Of a DNA stretch of 64,000 bases, positions 20,252 through 32,431 are shown one piece after another. Source of the stretch: Euclidia mi. Lineage: Eukaryota > Arthropoda > Insecta > Lepidoptera > Erebidae. A program made the translations under genes and the position numbers. Location: NCBI GenBank assembly GCA_944739405.2, contig OX123209.2:8315217-8379216 (forward strand), given 5' to 3'. The notes beneath the pieces are model-generated. The model made no database searches, had not been told where the DNA came from, and saw only the letters and a program-made list of their open reading frames with translations. How positions within the stretch are numbered: the first letter of the stretch is position 1; every line of letters begins with the position of its first letter.

Positions 20252-21901
20252 AAAAAGTCTTCTCGTAAACGAGAACACAGTGACATATGGAAACACTTCG
20301 ATAAATTACCTAGTAAGTATATATGGTCTGTATTTCTTTAGTATTAACAAAAAATAGGATAGTAAGTAACTTAGACAAACGTTAGTAATGGCTGCGTCTA
20401 TGTAGTACTAGACTTTGCCCGCGACTTCGTCCGCCCAGACTTTGATTTTACTTTTGCACGTAATATTTTAGTGGGATAGGGTTTTAAATTGTATTGTTTT
20501 TATTTTAGACAATGAAAGCAAAGCTAGATGCAGATAGTGTGCTTGTAAATTGTCTCGGGGAGGGAAAAATGCATCTATTAAAGGATTTACTACGACCGCA
20601 CTGTGGATTCATGTGAGGAGATTGCACGAGAAGGAACTTCCTGCCTGTATAAATACTGTAGATGAAACCACTGAAGTTGAAGTAACACCAGCGAAGGAAC
20701 AAGCGTCCTTAAAGGAAAGGACAATGGCAGATCTCCATACATCAAAATGTCTAAAATTAAATTGAAGCGTACAGTAATAAAAAATATATCAAAAATTTTG
20801 GCGTAAGTAACAGAGTCTATAAATGATTCTATTTTCACTCAGGAAAGGTGGAAAAAGAAGATATCGGTGTTTGAATTTTTAGTTAAGAATGAACAATGTA
20901 GGTAAAAGGAAAGTTATAGCATGAAAGTTAAACAATGTAGGTAGGTACGTCTGAATTATCAAATTACATATGTCAGATTGACATCAAAACGCGGAAGTAT
21001 TTTGTAGCATCTAACTGTCATAGACAAAGACAAAAGCAGAGCTGCACATTTTAAATCGATTTTATGTGAAATCGATACAACATTAAAACGATGCTGTCAC
21101 GTTTTTATTTGATTTAAACGTAGTTTTGCTTCAAAAATATTAGCTTATTGATATAATTTTGATTAAGTAACTGCATTTTAAACTTAAATAACTGCATTTT
21201 AAACCAAACCAACTCTATAAAGGTCGATCGTATCGATTACTTATTTAATAATCGATACGGATATAGCACTCACGTCTATTCCTGTCACACCATTGTCTAT
21301 GGCAACAATCAAATAAAAAAGTATTCGTAATCAATTGGAATGCTTTTTATCATCAAAAAGTACTCCAGCTTTAACGAGACAAAGTGAAAATATTAAAAAT
21401 CATAGAAAAAAAAACAATTTGTTTTGTTCATATGAAGTTTAAGGTCGCCACAACAAACCCAGACCTAATTCTGCCATTGTTCTTTGGGATAAACGTACTA
21501 CGTATGAAACTGGTGATCCTCGGGCTGTCAAAATCAGATATTTGATTGCTGAACAAGTTTGTCTAGACATGGAGCCCCTGGATTTGGCAAATAAAAAGGG
21601 ATACCGTCGTTTGCTTAGTGAACTAGCTCCAAGGTTTGTTTTTATTAAAATGCTAAACTTGTTCATACATATTAAACTTATACTTTCACAAAACCCGATT
21701 TAATTTCTGACTGTTATTTTTTTACAGATATAATATAATATCTAGAACCCACCTTACAGAAAAATTCTGCCGGATATTAATGAACGTGTTAAAATAAAAT
21801 TGAAGGAGCAGTTAACAAAGATCCCATATCTCTCTGTCACAACAAACATGTGGACTAGTGACGCTTCCTCACAAGTCAATGAGTTTGAGGCTTGAGTCTT
21901 A
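20252..21901 (+). pseudogene. hAT transposase pseudogene, 5' half (BED zinc finger, intron)
   Basis: Exon 1 (about 20252-20311) encodes KREHSDIWKHFDKLP and ends at GTAAGT. Exon 2, after TTTTAG near 20508, supplies ARCRYCACKLSRGGKNAS, TTTALWIHVRRLHEKEL to 20763. Together they form a BED zinc finger (Cys-X2-Cys ... His-X4-His). After a gap, 21440-21660 encodes YLIAEQVCLDMEPLDL and GYRRLLSELAPRF, and 21745-21895 encodes LPDINERVK and SVTTNMWTSDASS, the usual hAT region with the first catalytic Asp area (TTDxWTS; here TTNMWTS, so Asp is Asn). Stops and shifts occur. A Harbinger-type MITE cuts the gene at 21902. Confidence 0.85.
20402..20450 (+). repeat. Fragment of a ubiquitous lepidopteran repeat within the hAT intron
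   Basis: ACTAGACTTTGCCCGCGACT followed by TCGTCCGCCC. I recognise the string from an abundant lepidopteran repeat, and a related piece occurs at 31938-31960. Confidence 0.5.
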
Positions 21902-22221
21902 GGGCCTGTGCAAACCACGTTTTTCAAACGCGCCGTCGACGCGCGTTTCAAGAACGCGCGTCGACGGCGCGCTTTTATCCTACAGAGCAGTTTGTTGTCG
22001 TTTGTATCGATACAAACGCGCCACACCGGCGCGTCTGTATCGATACACACGCGCGTTAGTATAGCGTTTGCTCAGATTATTAGAACAAAAGGCAGATGGA
22101 GCGCATTCATCAAAGTGAGGCACGTTGACAGCTATGTGTGCGTGACATTTGGCGACTGCACTGTACGGACACGAGCGTCTATGTGCGTGTAAAGTTGCCA
22201 GATTATGAATAATCTCCCACT

Positions 22222-22447
22222 CATCATCATCAGCCTTTAACAGTCCACGGCTGGACTAAGACTCTCCTTTGAAAGGAGGAATTGGCCTACTATACCACGC
22301 TGACCAAACGGGTTGGTGTAGGGTTTGTATCAAGTTTTCCTTCTCTTACAGTACTGTTCTCTGCATAATATGTTCCCTCCGTCGGCTCTTACGACACCCA
22401 TGGGATGATATGGGGTGGTGACATTCCGTATTCTTAATCCGTCACCC
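22222..22447 (-). repeat. SINE-like retroposon R235, copy 2, with 11-bp TSD
   Basis: Minus-oriented copy with an (ATG)n tail at its left end. AATCTCCCACT at 22211-22221 and 22448-22458 is the target-site duplication, which proves an independent retroposition event. Confidence 0.9.
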
Positions 22448-22784
22448 AATCTCCCACTATTTTGCACCGCACATAGTTTTGTAATATTTTTATGGAAGTT
22501 ATATACTGACATTAGTTTGCGGTCTTTAATAATTTACTGTATAACTGTAATAGATTTCATTACGTATAATATTCATGCACCGGAGACAGTGAACATTAAT
22601 GAAAGCGACGTACACTATACAGGTGAATATAGATCAATTCTCTCACCCTTGTAAAGGTATTCATAAACCGGCGAAATTTTGTCAAGTACACAATAAAGTA
22701 TAAATATTTTATGATTTGTAGACAATAGACAACACTAATTTAACTATTAATAAAATTTTATATTAGAAGCGCAAACTCATGGAT

Positions 22785-23215
22785 ATGATTGTTTATTCTG
22801 ACCATTCCAACGTACGGTTCTCAAACCTGGTCACCTACCCAGCTTCACAGGTCACGCCTAGGTGTCTGCAAAGGAGCCAAAGAGCGCTGCATCCTGGATC
22901 TTAAACTTAAAGACAGGATACGGAACACCGAGCTGCGTTATAGAACAGGCATCAAAGACGTGGGAAGAAAGGCTGCCAGTCTCAAATGGAACTGGGCGAG
23001 CAGCGTCAGCCGTATGTACGAGGCTCGTTTGGCAAGAGTATCAACACTGTGGGTACCAGAGGATAGACGACGTCGCCGAGGCCGGCCACGAAACAGGTGG
23101 CGAAATGACCTAGACGCCTACCACAAGAGCTGGCTTGAGATTACGTGCGACAAGCATACCTGGAAAGATTTGGGGGAAGCCTTTGCCTAGGAGTGGGACA
23201 AAGTAAGCTATTAAA
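22785..23215 (+). pseudogene. RTE-like LINE, C-terminal end of the RT ORF
   Basis: The frame 22789-23190 encodes TYGSQTWSPTQLHRS, VCKGAKERCILDLKLKDRIR, RKAASLKWNWASSVSRMYEA, RRRRGRPRNRWRNDLDAY and KDLGEAFAQ. This is the conserved region after the reverse transcriptase core in a very common lepidopteran LINE. It ends in an A-run near 23215, so this is a 5'-truncated insertion whose 3' tail lies in the Harbinger-type MITE. The frame is uninterrupted over 133 codons. Confidence 0.85.
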
Positions 23216-23279
23216 AAAAATGAATGCCTGCAATCAATTATTTCTGTTTCTACACATTAAGTACATGAATATTTAGATC

Positions 23280-23575
23280 GTATAGGGATCGAACCCAAAA
23301 CAATGTATACATATTGGAAAGCCTATAACAATATTTAAGTGCATAGGGTTCCCACCAAGATCTTAGGGTCCCAAGCCTGCAAGTGGTGCACCTGCCGATC
23401 AACGGACGAGGCTCTGGCAAAGAAAATATCCCGATAAGCGGCAATAGGCTCGCCACCTATTACGTGTGATCAAAACCCTGGCGAAAAGTGGGTGTTTAAT
23501 ATGCCTCTGCCTACCCCTTCGGGGAAACAGACGTGAGTCTATGTATATATGTATGTATGTATGTATAACAATATT
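23280..23575 (+). mobile_element. SINE with (TATG)n tail
   Basis: The body contains CGGCAATAGGCTCGCC and CCTGGCGAAAAGTGGGTGTT. The 3' end is CCTCTGCCTACCCCTTCGGG, ACGTGAGTCTATG and TATG repeats. A near-identical 3' half lies at 32432-32585. The head is poorly preserved. Confidence 0.75.
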
Positions 23576-24183
23576 TGCTAATAAAGATATATCTAAAATA
23601 TACTTTTATAATATGTTAGTATATTTTTCATTAACATGGCAATTATTACATATTACTTACATAAATCAATTGACAAGTGTATTTTCCATAATACAGAGAA
23701 AACGGCATCGACGTAAACTGGCAACACTTACACATTTTTTGCAGAAATACGATTTTTTTAAATTATGAAACAGTCAAATAATCCATAGATAACTGTGAAA
23801 AGATATTCTATCATTCTGTTTTTGCTTTTGGAAACAACTTTTACAATGTTTAAAAACGCATGACGGCATTTTATGAATTTAAAAGTTGAGTTGATCGGGG
23901 CGCGTGAACTGTACGATGCATGCTTCGTTTCGCACTGAGCCGGATTTGTATTCGCTTTTCAATTTGTATTTGCTTTAGTGGCCTCACGCAACTGTTCCAC
24001 GCGCTCCATCTGATTCTTGTTCTATAATCTGAGAGCGTCTGTATCGCTACACACGCGTGTTTGAATTTATACAGGTGTGCAAAGGTCTACAGGCTGCGTC
24101 TGACTTGCGTGCGTATCGCGTCTGTATCGCTACAAACGCGCGTCGACGGCGCGTTTAAAAAACGTGGTTTGCGTAGGCCCTTA

Positions 24184-24700
24184 CTGGACATGGAGACAAT
24201 GAAGATTTCCAGCTCAAATCTTATTGTTAGGAAGTGTTTCCTTTTGAAGGCGACTCACATTCAGTGGAATGGCCGCTAGTGGGTAAAGTTGCAACAGTTG
24301 TAACAGACAACTCACAGAATATGGTTAAAGCAAATGATGAGCTTGATCTTAAGCTTAAACATATTTCTTGTTTGGTACACAGCATCCATTTATCGCTAAA
24401 AGTTCGTATGGTCAAGAACGCATAACCGAAATGTTAACCACATGCAGAGGAGTTATTACTCATTTTAATCACTCAACCTCCGCACTCAAACAACTGAAAG
24501 ATTCTCAAGAAGCTAACAATATACCGAAACATGTTTTGTTTCAAGATGTGAACTAGATGGGACTCAACATATCAGATGTTGAAGAGATTACATGAACAAC
24601 GCATAGCGATTCAAGATGTTTTACCATCTCTACCAAATTGTCGTCATGAAATCACAGCAAGGCAATGGGCTCTTATGAGCCAAATCATTGATGTTTGAAA
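24184..24700 (+). pseudogene. hAT transposase pseudogene, 3' half
   Basis: Resumes the hAT frame after the MITE: TVVTDNSQNMVKANDEL (second catalytic Asp region VTDN), ISCLVHSIHLSL (CxxH motif), STSALKQLKDSQEANNI, PKHVLFQDVN, then TRWDSTYQMLKRLHEQR in another frame. RW and the preceding motif belong to the insertion/RNase-H core of hAT proteins. The C-terminal dimerisation region with the last catalytic Glu is absent. Several frame breaks occur. Confidence 0.85.
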
Positions 24701-25689
24701 TAGAAATATTGTTTATGATAAGTTGAATCGATTATATCGATTTAGTAACATGTTATGTTGTCTACTGTAATTTTGTGACTCTGATCACACTATGAACTGT
24801 CAAATTTTTTTCATTCTTTTGTCGTTTCCGCAAAAAAATTTTGGCTCCACGCCTTTTTGTTTTTTCTCGCGTGTTTTGTAGTATTGAAGTAAATTTGTCT
24901 TGTAAATTCTTGTATCTGCCGCCCCTTGAACATTACCGGCAAGACTTGTAATAAAGAGCTATGGCAGATTTTTAGTTCAGTGCACTAAAAGCATCTTAAA
25001 AACTCATTACAACCAAAATTCATGAAATATTTTAATAAGATTTTCTATATTTTAGTCTAATTTAGATAAGGCTAGGTAAAAAAGTATAAAATTAAAAATA
25101 GCTATTATGTTAATTGATTGCCGGCTTTTCGTAATGGCCATTTCTTTGGTTTGTCAGAAAGCACATCCAATCTCTTTGTCAGAAAGCCACAAGGTTGCCA
25201 GAGTAAATAATTATTTTTCTAAGATAGAATCATGAATGTTTTTTATAGATTAAGAGATTTAAATAGTTAATTAATATTAATAATACTATTTTTTTGCTTG
25301 TTACGTTTATTTCTATGCGGATTTTAAATAAAGTACAGTATTAATAACTTCTTTCGACATTTAAAGTAAAACTGGGCGCTGGCTAAAAGATGGCCATTCA
25401 GAGCTATAAAAAAAATACAACATGACATTTGACATTTCGATTTTTTTTCACATCATCTCCCTGTCGCCCGCGCTTGTTTGCTTGTGTTCTGAGTGTTTTC
25501 GCTGCTTTTCCCCTGTTTTCAGTATTCTTTTTGACCCGGATTGCCCAAGGACTCTGTTTTCGTTTCTTGTTATATGACTCAAACAAAACTCAAGTTTATG
25601 GACCCTGATATTGCCTCTTTGTGACTTGTGCGTGCTTAAGGATTCCGATACTGCCCTGTTTCTTGGATATTGTTTTGTACCCTGTTTCC
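24701..25689. other. Unassigned AT-rich region
   Basis: No domain or termini were recognised. Short shadow frames occur around 25404-25762. Confidence 0.4.
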
Positions 25690-26065
25690 ACAGCCAAAAT
25701 GAGAGTTCGTGGACGACCACCATGGCTACGAAGCCACGGCAGTTGAAGTCCGTAGGGAACATAATATAGAAAGAACTGAATATAATCTCAGAGGCAGTGA
25801 TGACGCTATTTTAATAAGAGGTAGAATAAAATCAAGACACATAAGTCGGAAACAATATTATGTTTATGTTTTGATTGAAAATATATACCTGAACGAATAG
25901 GAATCACTGAATATTGCTGTAGTTGCCTCTTTGGTCGGCGTACGCTAGGATGTTGTGCTCATGTAATGATCATCGTTTGGTATTTGGGATGGGCTAGACA
26001 TCAACAAAATATCTTTGCACCAGCTGCCTTTTTCTATGATGTGCTAGTTATAGAGGATGATGAAT
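25690..26065 (+). pseudogene. C-terminal SWIM tail of a DDE_Tnp_4-type transposase
   Basis: 25709-25900 encodes ILIRGRIKSRHISRKQYYVY, then after one stop GITEYCCSCLFGRRTLGCCAHV and IIVWYLGWARHQQNIFAPAA to about 26065. The Cys-X-Cys ... Cys-X-His pattern (CSC and CAH) is a SWIM zinc-binding motif, and WYLGWARH is shared with the relic at 3820-3860. The catalytic domain is missing. Confidence 0.65.
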
Positions 26066-27593
26066 AATAAAATATTGTAAAAAGAAATCTTGTGTTTTTA
26101 CTATTCACCAAACCTTTTTCATACATTAGGGAACCTGAAACATCTTTTTATCCTTGGTAATCCTATGTAAGTAACACGTTAAGAAACCGTCGTCGGCTCA
26201 CTATTTTACACGACTGCCCAAAAAAGTAGTGTAAGTATTGTTTTTTTTTATAATTATAAATCATATTTCATTTATTCATGCACCATGAAATAAAAATATA
26301 CATACGGTTATCCGCAATAGGCTTCGTCAAAATGTCACAGAGAATTGCAATATGAAATGTAGGTATGTGAGTTTCTTTATTCCGCCATAACTTCTAAATG
26401 GCTGAACCGATTTCAGTGAGGGGGCTATTGTTGGAATCCTCACGTGACATAGGCTATACATTTTTTTGGGAAATCAGTCGTGTTTTATTTTTCTTTAAAA
26501 AAACGTTCAGTATGTAAATAAATAGTCAATATTGATAGCATATGTTTAAAGCTGCATAAGAGCATCTGATTTTAACGACTGATATCTATGTATGTCATGA
26601 TAACAGACTGGTCTCTCTATGCATAGAAGAGCTTAAGACAAATCCAAGTGGTGCCCACACCTGGGGTTGCTTAACTTGCGTAATCGTTAATAATATTTAC
26701 TAGTGGGCATAAATAGTATTATGCTATCAAGCTCCTTCAGTTTTATATACCAATTAATTATTATTTGATGCAGCAATATACTAAATAGATGGTTATTAAT
26801 GACATAACCTATAAAACTTCTAAGCATAATAACTCAAAAACCTGGCATCCTACAGTTACGATTTTTTTACCTTTAGAATCAGCAATATATATTCTATCAA
26901 ACAAGGTATATTTCATTTATAGATGCATAAATTTGGTCAGTAACTAAAATGATGTATGGGAAGCTGCCATAGCTCTTTGTAAGATTTTGAACTTTTGTAA
27001 AATTGTGTCGCCGAGCACGTGCATCATGATCTGAAGACCCTGACTCTTGGACTCTGGTAGCTATAAGATATTTCATTCATATATTTTGGCCAATATATTT
27101 GTATGATTTGTCTAATTTAGCTCAAGGCTGACATCACTGAAGATTTGGGTAAGTAAATTTGCATGCAATTGTAACATAATCACTGTGCAACACAGAACAT
27201 TATGTCAGACCTTTGCCCTGGGCTAAAGACTGGATGAATTAATCGCTTCATCAATCGTAACATCACAAATGCTACTGACGCTTAAAACATACTTCAGGCA
27301 ACTGTCAAAAACATAAAAGTATTTCTTTTTAAAAAAGAAAATGTTAAAGAAATTGCAGATACACTTCCAAGTGATTTAATTCCATTAAAAGGTGCTATGA
27401 ACTTACATCAGATCATAACATCAAATTACGTAAATGCAATAGGCTACTTGACTCTTTTTTTAAATAGTTCTTAAATGATTAATCATCCTTCAATTAGGTT
27501 AAAAAAATATAACGGTATTTTTGGGGCCTATGAATAAGCATACCATAATTTTAAAAATTTGCTTCTCCTAAACTGGCGAAAACGCTGTCCGCC
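26066..27593. other. Repeat-derived and ISL2EU-flanking sequence, no gene seen
   Basis: Around 26380-26500 the string GCCATAACTTCTAAATGGCT and CTGAACCGATTTCAGTGA mark a common insect repeat. The remainder is AT-rich and probably includes the 5' flank of the transposase at 27594. No terminal repeat was defined. Confidence 0.4.
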
Positions 27594-28597
27594 ATGTTAG
27601 TGTATAGATTATCTATGTTTTGGCGTCATCCCCCTTGTAAACAATCATTTGACATGTTGAAAATAGTTATCGCCCATTCAACATTGTTGAAAACCATGGC
27701 TTCGGCGAATTTACACGGAAAATATAGTAATTACTTATCGAAGATAAAGTACCTTATCGAAAATAAAGAAAATCCTAGATTGTACATTGGAATATCACCG
27801 GAACTGTATTTTATAATTGGGATAATTTCAAAACACACAAAACTCTCAGAAAATCATATTTTACTGTGTCTGATGAAAATAAGATTAAACAAAACATTTT
27901 CTCAGTTGGCTGATGACTTTGATATATCCTTATCTCAAGCAAGTAAGATATTTTACAGCAAACTACCTAACATTGCCAATGTACTCTTTCCTTTTGTAAA
28001 AACATTCACTAAGAGTACTATTAAAAAGAATCTGCCTATAGAATTTCGCCAGAAATATAATACTGTAAATTGTATCATAGATTGCTTAGAAATTGAAATT
28101 CAAAAACCAAAAAAGGCATATTCATCAGGCACTAACTTGGTCTGAGTATAAAAAGGCAAACACCTTTAAATACCTCATATCGTGTACACCTGATGGTTTA
28201 GTCAACTTTGTATCAAATGGATATGAAGGCAGAATAAGTGATGTCAATTTATTTGAACACAGTAAATTCCTTGACAGCTTGGAACCAGGATCATGCATTT
28301 TATCAGATAGAGGTTTTAAACATATTGAAATATATTTAACACAGAGAGGTTTTACATTATTAAGGCCTCCAAGTGTAGCTTTTAGGTCAAAATTAACCAA
28401 GGATGAAGCAAAACAGACAAAAGAAATTGCTAGCCTCAGAATCCATGTGGTATGCCTGCATGGTAATTAGAAGAATTCGTGAGTTCTCAATCCTAAAGCC
28501 ACATTCTGTAGTTAATTTAAATTTATTACATGTATTAGATTCCTGTGTAATCACTGCTTGTGCTCTAATAAACCTTCAGAATTCACTTATTAAATAA
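27594..28597 (+). pseudogene. ISL2EU-type transposase (DDE_Tnp_4), frameshifted
   Basis: Three frames form one protein. 27594-28145 holds a helix-turn-helix-like region (FSQLADDFDISLSQASKIFY) and the first catalytic Asp (TVNCIIDCLEIEIQKP). 28093-28470 holds ALTWSEYKKANTFKYLISCT and the second Asp (CILSDRGFKHIEIYL), then RPPSVAF. 28403-28597 holds VIRRIREFSIL and the C-terminus. Relatives end the catalytic core with RIHVERxIRRI. Here the Glu-bearing part reads RIHVVCLHG across a shift near 28450, so the last acidic residue is lost. It would cut and paste DNA together with the nuclease ORF facing it at 28768-30075. Confidence 0.85.
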
Positions 28598-28767
28598 AAA
28601 TATCATGATTTCAATACAAAATGCATTTTATTTACACAATTCTACATACTAACACTTTTGTACAACTTAGGGAAAATGTTTAATTTCCATAATGAAACTA
28701 CTTGTTTAATTAATTCCTTCACATATTTGTCATCATAAGGAACAGACAATATTGTTACTGTTTTATT

Positions 28768-30075
28768 TTATTCAAAATCACTGCTTGTAACACAAAAATA
28801 TGTTTGATGTACCTTTGCACAAAACATTTGTATTTGTACTTGAGCAAAGCACTTTTGAGTTAATTTACCATCTTTAATGCAATATTCAAAACTTTTTTCT
28901 GTAGATGGGCATTTAATTTCAATGAGACCTTTATCTCTATTAATACCATCTGGTGAGCCAGCAATCATAGGATACTCTTCAGAAATGAACAACCCACATT
29001 TTGAAAATTTTATACTTAGTTTTTCTTCTACAACCTCTCTAACTTTGTCCTCTAACTTCTGGCCACGTTTAATAGCTGGTGCCTGCACAGATCTCGCCCC
29101 AAAAATCACAGCAACAAGGGAACATCAACTGTTTTGCATCGGCTTATTTCATGACACTTCGATGCTGTTACTCTCCCATAACGAAGCTTAAACCAAAGAC
29201 CACTTTTGTACTGGTGTCTTGTTTGCATTTCAGCACACTTTAATTTTTTTTCATTGAACAAATCTTTGATTTTTGATAGAAAACTTTCACAATTGGAATC
29301 CTTGTATGCATTTAATAAGTAATGCAATGATAGTACTGATCTCTTGTCTTCATAATCTTCAGTATGCTTTAAAAACTGACAGGTTGTATTTTTTCTCTTC
29401 TTACATTCATCTATAAATTCTTCTAAGACTCTTGAGTCTGGTACGGGATCGCGAGGTTTGCGTCTGCACATTTCTTTTACTGTTATTATTTTCAATGTTG
29501 AACCAACTTTTGCAAGATTAGATTTTTTCCAATAGCACTCAACTGGTGTGCAAGCTGGCTCTTCACTGCGACGGTGCAACCACATTAAAATGCAATAGCA
29601 TGTTTGCAGCCTCCAGCGGCCGCAGGACAATCTTCACAGAGAGCACGCATAACCTTTTCTTCTTCTTCATTTACCAGTTACGTCACTGTATATTGCTTGG
29701 AGCGTACTCTGTGCTCTGGGCATATTTTAAATTTAACCGTGCCGATTTTACCATCTCTTCTTAGTTCAACGTAACCTATAGCATCATCGCCATACGATTC
29801 CCTTGCGGATCTGAAAGTAAAAACCAAAAGATTAGTAGAAAGCTTAGAGTTAAAGTTTTATAGTTTTGTATGACTTCTCTACAGTTGGTACACTTATTAT
29901 GTGTACTATAAATTTGTAATACCAAATGGATTCTACTTACATAGAAGTCTTGACATTCCTCAACTCGGCAGAGTAGAAATCTGGATTCAAGGCAAAAAAA
30001 TTACCGACCATTAGTGTGTCGATTCTTGGTAAATTTGTGCTTTCTGCTTTTACGAATCCGACGTCCATGATTGCT
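28768..30075 (-). pseudogene. ISL2EU-type accessory protein: SWIM zinc finger plus YqaJ nuclease, one intron
   Basis: Read from 30075 down: a first exon beginning MDVGFVKAESTNLPRIDTL ends at GTAAGT near 29940. A second starts after TTTCAG near 29812 with ESYGDDAIGYVELRRDG, then CPAAAGGCKHAIAF (SWIM: Cys ... Cys-X-His). A stop (near 29680) and a one-base loss (near 29590) follow. 29630-29106 continues with LMWLHRRSEEPACTPV and GLWFKLRYGRVTASKCHEI. 29109-28768 gives RGQKLEDKVREVVEE, PMIAGSPDGIN, LIEIKCPSTEKSF and AQVQIQMFCA, the YqaJ core. It is convergent with the transposase at 27594, as expected for ISL2EU. Confidence 0.85.
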
Positions 30076-30365
30076 TTTATGAATAAAATGAGAAAATAGA
30101 GTAATACGTCGATTAAAGGATTTTGAATATTTTATAAGGAAAAAAAGACTACGCTCAGGAACACGAAATACACAAATGACAAGCGACCTGTGACAACTAG
30201 TGTTGGGTTGGGGTCGTTAGGGTACTCAGCACATGTGCTAGCACACTTGTAGTGTGACTCACTTCGGCGAGGCGAGTTACTCCCTCTTTTTATTTTGACG
30301 TGCTAGCACACACCACAGTTGAGGCACAGTCGATGTCGCTTGAGTTATTTATTACTAATAATAAT
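30076..30365. other. ISL2EU flank, no gene seen
   Basis: Non-coding. The right end of the ISL2EU element should lie here, but no terminal inverted repeat was matched. Confidence 0.35.
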
Positions 30366-30692
30366 AATTCATCATCAGCCCTTTATACTGTCCCACTGCT
30401 GGGCACGGGCCTCTTCTCACTATGAGAAGGCTAAGACCATAGTCCACCACGCTGGCCAAGTCTGGGTTGGCAGACTTCACATGTCGCTCGAAAACATTAT
30501 GAAGAAGTCTCAGACATGCAGGTTTCCTCAGGATGTTTTACCTTCACCGATTTACAAGCGATAATTAACAATTTAATACGCACTTAAATCCAAAAAGTCA
30601 TATGTGCGCCCCGTGGATTCGTACCCGAGACCCTCTGCGTAGCAGTCTGTCGGTCTCTCCACTCAGCTATAGCTGCTTGTTAAACTAGCTTG
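30366..30692 (-). mobile_element. tRNA-derived SINE with ATG-type tail
   Basis: On the minus strand the tRNA-like head is near 30690-30605 (TAGCTGAGTGGAGAG A-box region; GGGTACGAATCC as B box). The body includes TGCTTGTAAATCGGTGAAGG and TCCTGAGGAAACCTGCATGT. The 3' end is GCCCAGCAGTGGGACAGTAT, AAAGGGCTGATGATG and ATT repeats. The same 3' block appears in the R235 copies. Confidence 0.85.
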
Positions 30693-30966
30693 CTTGTAAA
30701 CTTACATTATTATATGAAAATTAAATCTCAAAGCATGTAATAGTAAGTTACAATATGTCACAATAAGTGGTGAGCCGAGTATGCCAATGTGAGCCGTGTC
30801 ACTCACGACTCACGGTGCAATGCCGTCTGAGTACGGCACACTATGTATATTCAATAACTCACACACATACACACTCACTGTGCCACCGATCGGTGCCTCG
30901 CAGCCTCGCTTCATTCGGATAAAGAGTGACTCACACGATCATCATTTTGAAAGAGTGTGCTGCCCA

Positions 30967-31201
30967 ATGTCCGTGTGGTGACGGATTAAGAATACGGAAT
31001 GTCACCACCCCATATCATCCCATGGGTGTCGTAAGAGCCGACAGAGGGAGCATATTATGCAGAGAACAGCACTGTAAGAGAAGGAAAACTTGATACAAAC
31101 CCTACACCAACCCGTTTGGCCAGCGTGGTATAGTAGGCCAATTCCTCCTTTCAAAGGAGAGGCTTAGTCCAGCAGTGGACTGTTAAGGGCTGGTGATGGT
31201 G
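30967..31201 (+). repeat. SINE-like retroposon R235, copy 3, with 10-bp TSD
   Basis: Plus-oriented. It begins TGTCCGTGTGGTGACGG and ends GGGCTGGTGATGGTG. GTGCTGCCCA at 30957-30966 and 31202-31211 is the duplication. Confidence 0.9.
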
Positions 31202-31211
31202 GTGCTGCCCA

Positions 31212-32431
31212 TCACTAATAACAACAGTGTCAAGTTGACAACTGACATAAGGTTTGTTAACAAATTTCGTGACGTCACGTCATGGCCGATAGCGTTTTCA
31301 GCGATCCAAACAAAGAGTAAAAAAAATATTTTATGAATTGAAATTATACAGCCATCTTGCACTTTTATTATCTGAAATCAAAATATTTAGGTTTTGTTTG
31401 TCAAATACTGCAGGAAATACTGATTTATTGGGTCAAATTTGATACGAGTCAAGTAGTCTATTCAATTTAGAGACGTGAGCTGTTTCTGCAAACCTCTGAG
31501 AGGGGATTGTTCATATTTTTCTTCCCAAAACCATACTATTCTCCAGCCTATTTATGACAATAACAAAGAGAACCTTTCGCTTCCGTCAGCTTCAAAACTG
31601 TCTTATGACTTCTGTAGAATACACCAGTTAAAAATATTAAAGTACCAAGAACAGCAACATGAAAATAAATCAACAGGATCAATAATATTAACAATCTTGA
31701 GTATGACTAAACAACAACAGACTGTTACGATTCCTTAAGGCTCCAAGTACACAATGGCCCATGATGGGCCACTGCAGGCCATCGCCATTGAGGACACGGG
31801 GTAATGGTATACAGTGGCAATGGTCAATCAAACGGAATCGTGGCGTAGAGTGGCCTGTGGTGTTCACACAATGGCCCATTGTTTAGTTTTTCACCGACAG
31901 CAGACCGAGATAGTACACTTTTTTGTTTTATATTATACTAGCTTTTGCCCGCACAGCCCGCCCGACAAGTCACAAAACCAATTCCTTTTATTAAGCTGTA
32001 TGTTTCAACACATTGTTTGTCAAATAGATTAAGAATTTCCCAAAGACGGTCATGCACTATCCATCACTAAGACCTAAGTTCACCAACCAAATTTAACCGG
32101 CGATCGGAAAACCAACTGTTAACTTGCTTATTTAGTTCTGCGCGCGCATTGTCAGATTAATTTAACGGAAAGATAACCAAGGTAAAGTGTCGGTGACCAG
32201 CGACCTAAATACATCAAAATAGACATGCATTATAAGTAGAGCCATTTGTATAAACAATATCAAATGGCATTTGCATTTGGCAGTTCAAATTCAATTCTAC
32301 TAGGTGTTCAAAAATTATTAAGTACATTAAGAGTTACAAATCAATTTTAATAGACATTAACATTTTTTGCCAGTTCAAATTCAATTCTACTAGGTATTTA
32401 AAAATTATTACATTAAGATTTACAAATCAAT
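31212..32431. other. Unassigned region with an unknown 87-codon ORF
   Basis: 31475-31738 is open on the plus strand (CFCKPLRGDCSYF near its start) but I recognise no family. 31745-31885 repeats ACAATGGCCCAT at both ends and may be a small foldback element. ACTAGCTTTTGCCCGC at 31938-31953 is a common lepidopteran repeat fragment. Confidence 0.3.

Larger units (their letters stand above)
21902..24180. mobile_element. Harbinger-type MITE (2279 bp with nested insertions, TTA duplication)
   Basis: The ends GGGCCTGTGCAAACCACG and CGTGGTTTGCGTAGGCCC form terminal inverted repeats of about 45 bp that continue into CG-rich AAACGCGCCGTCGACGCGCG. TTA at 21899-21901 and 24181-24183 is the 3-bp duplication typical of PIF/Harbinger. 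The element splits a hAT transposase reading frame. It contains a SINE-like R235 copy, a LINE 3' end and a (TATG)-tailed SINE, so most of its length is younger insertions. Confidence 0.85.
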
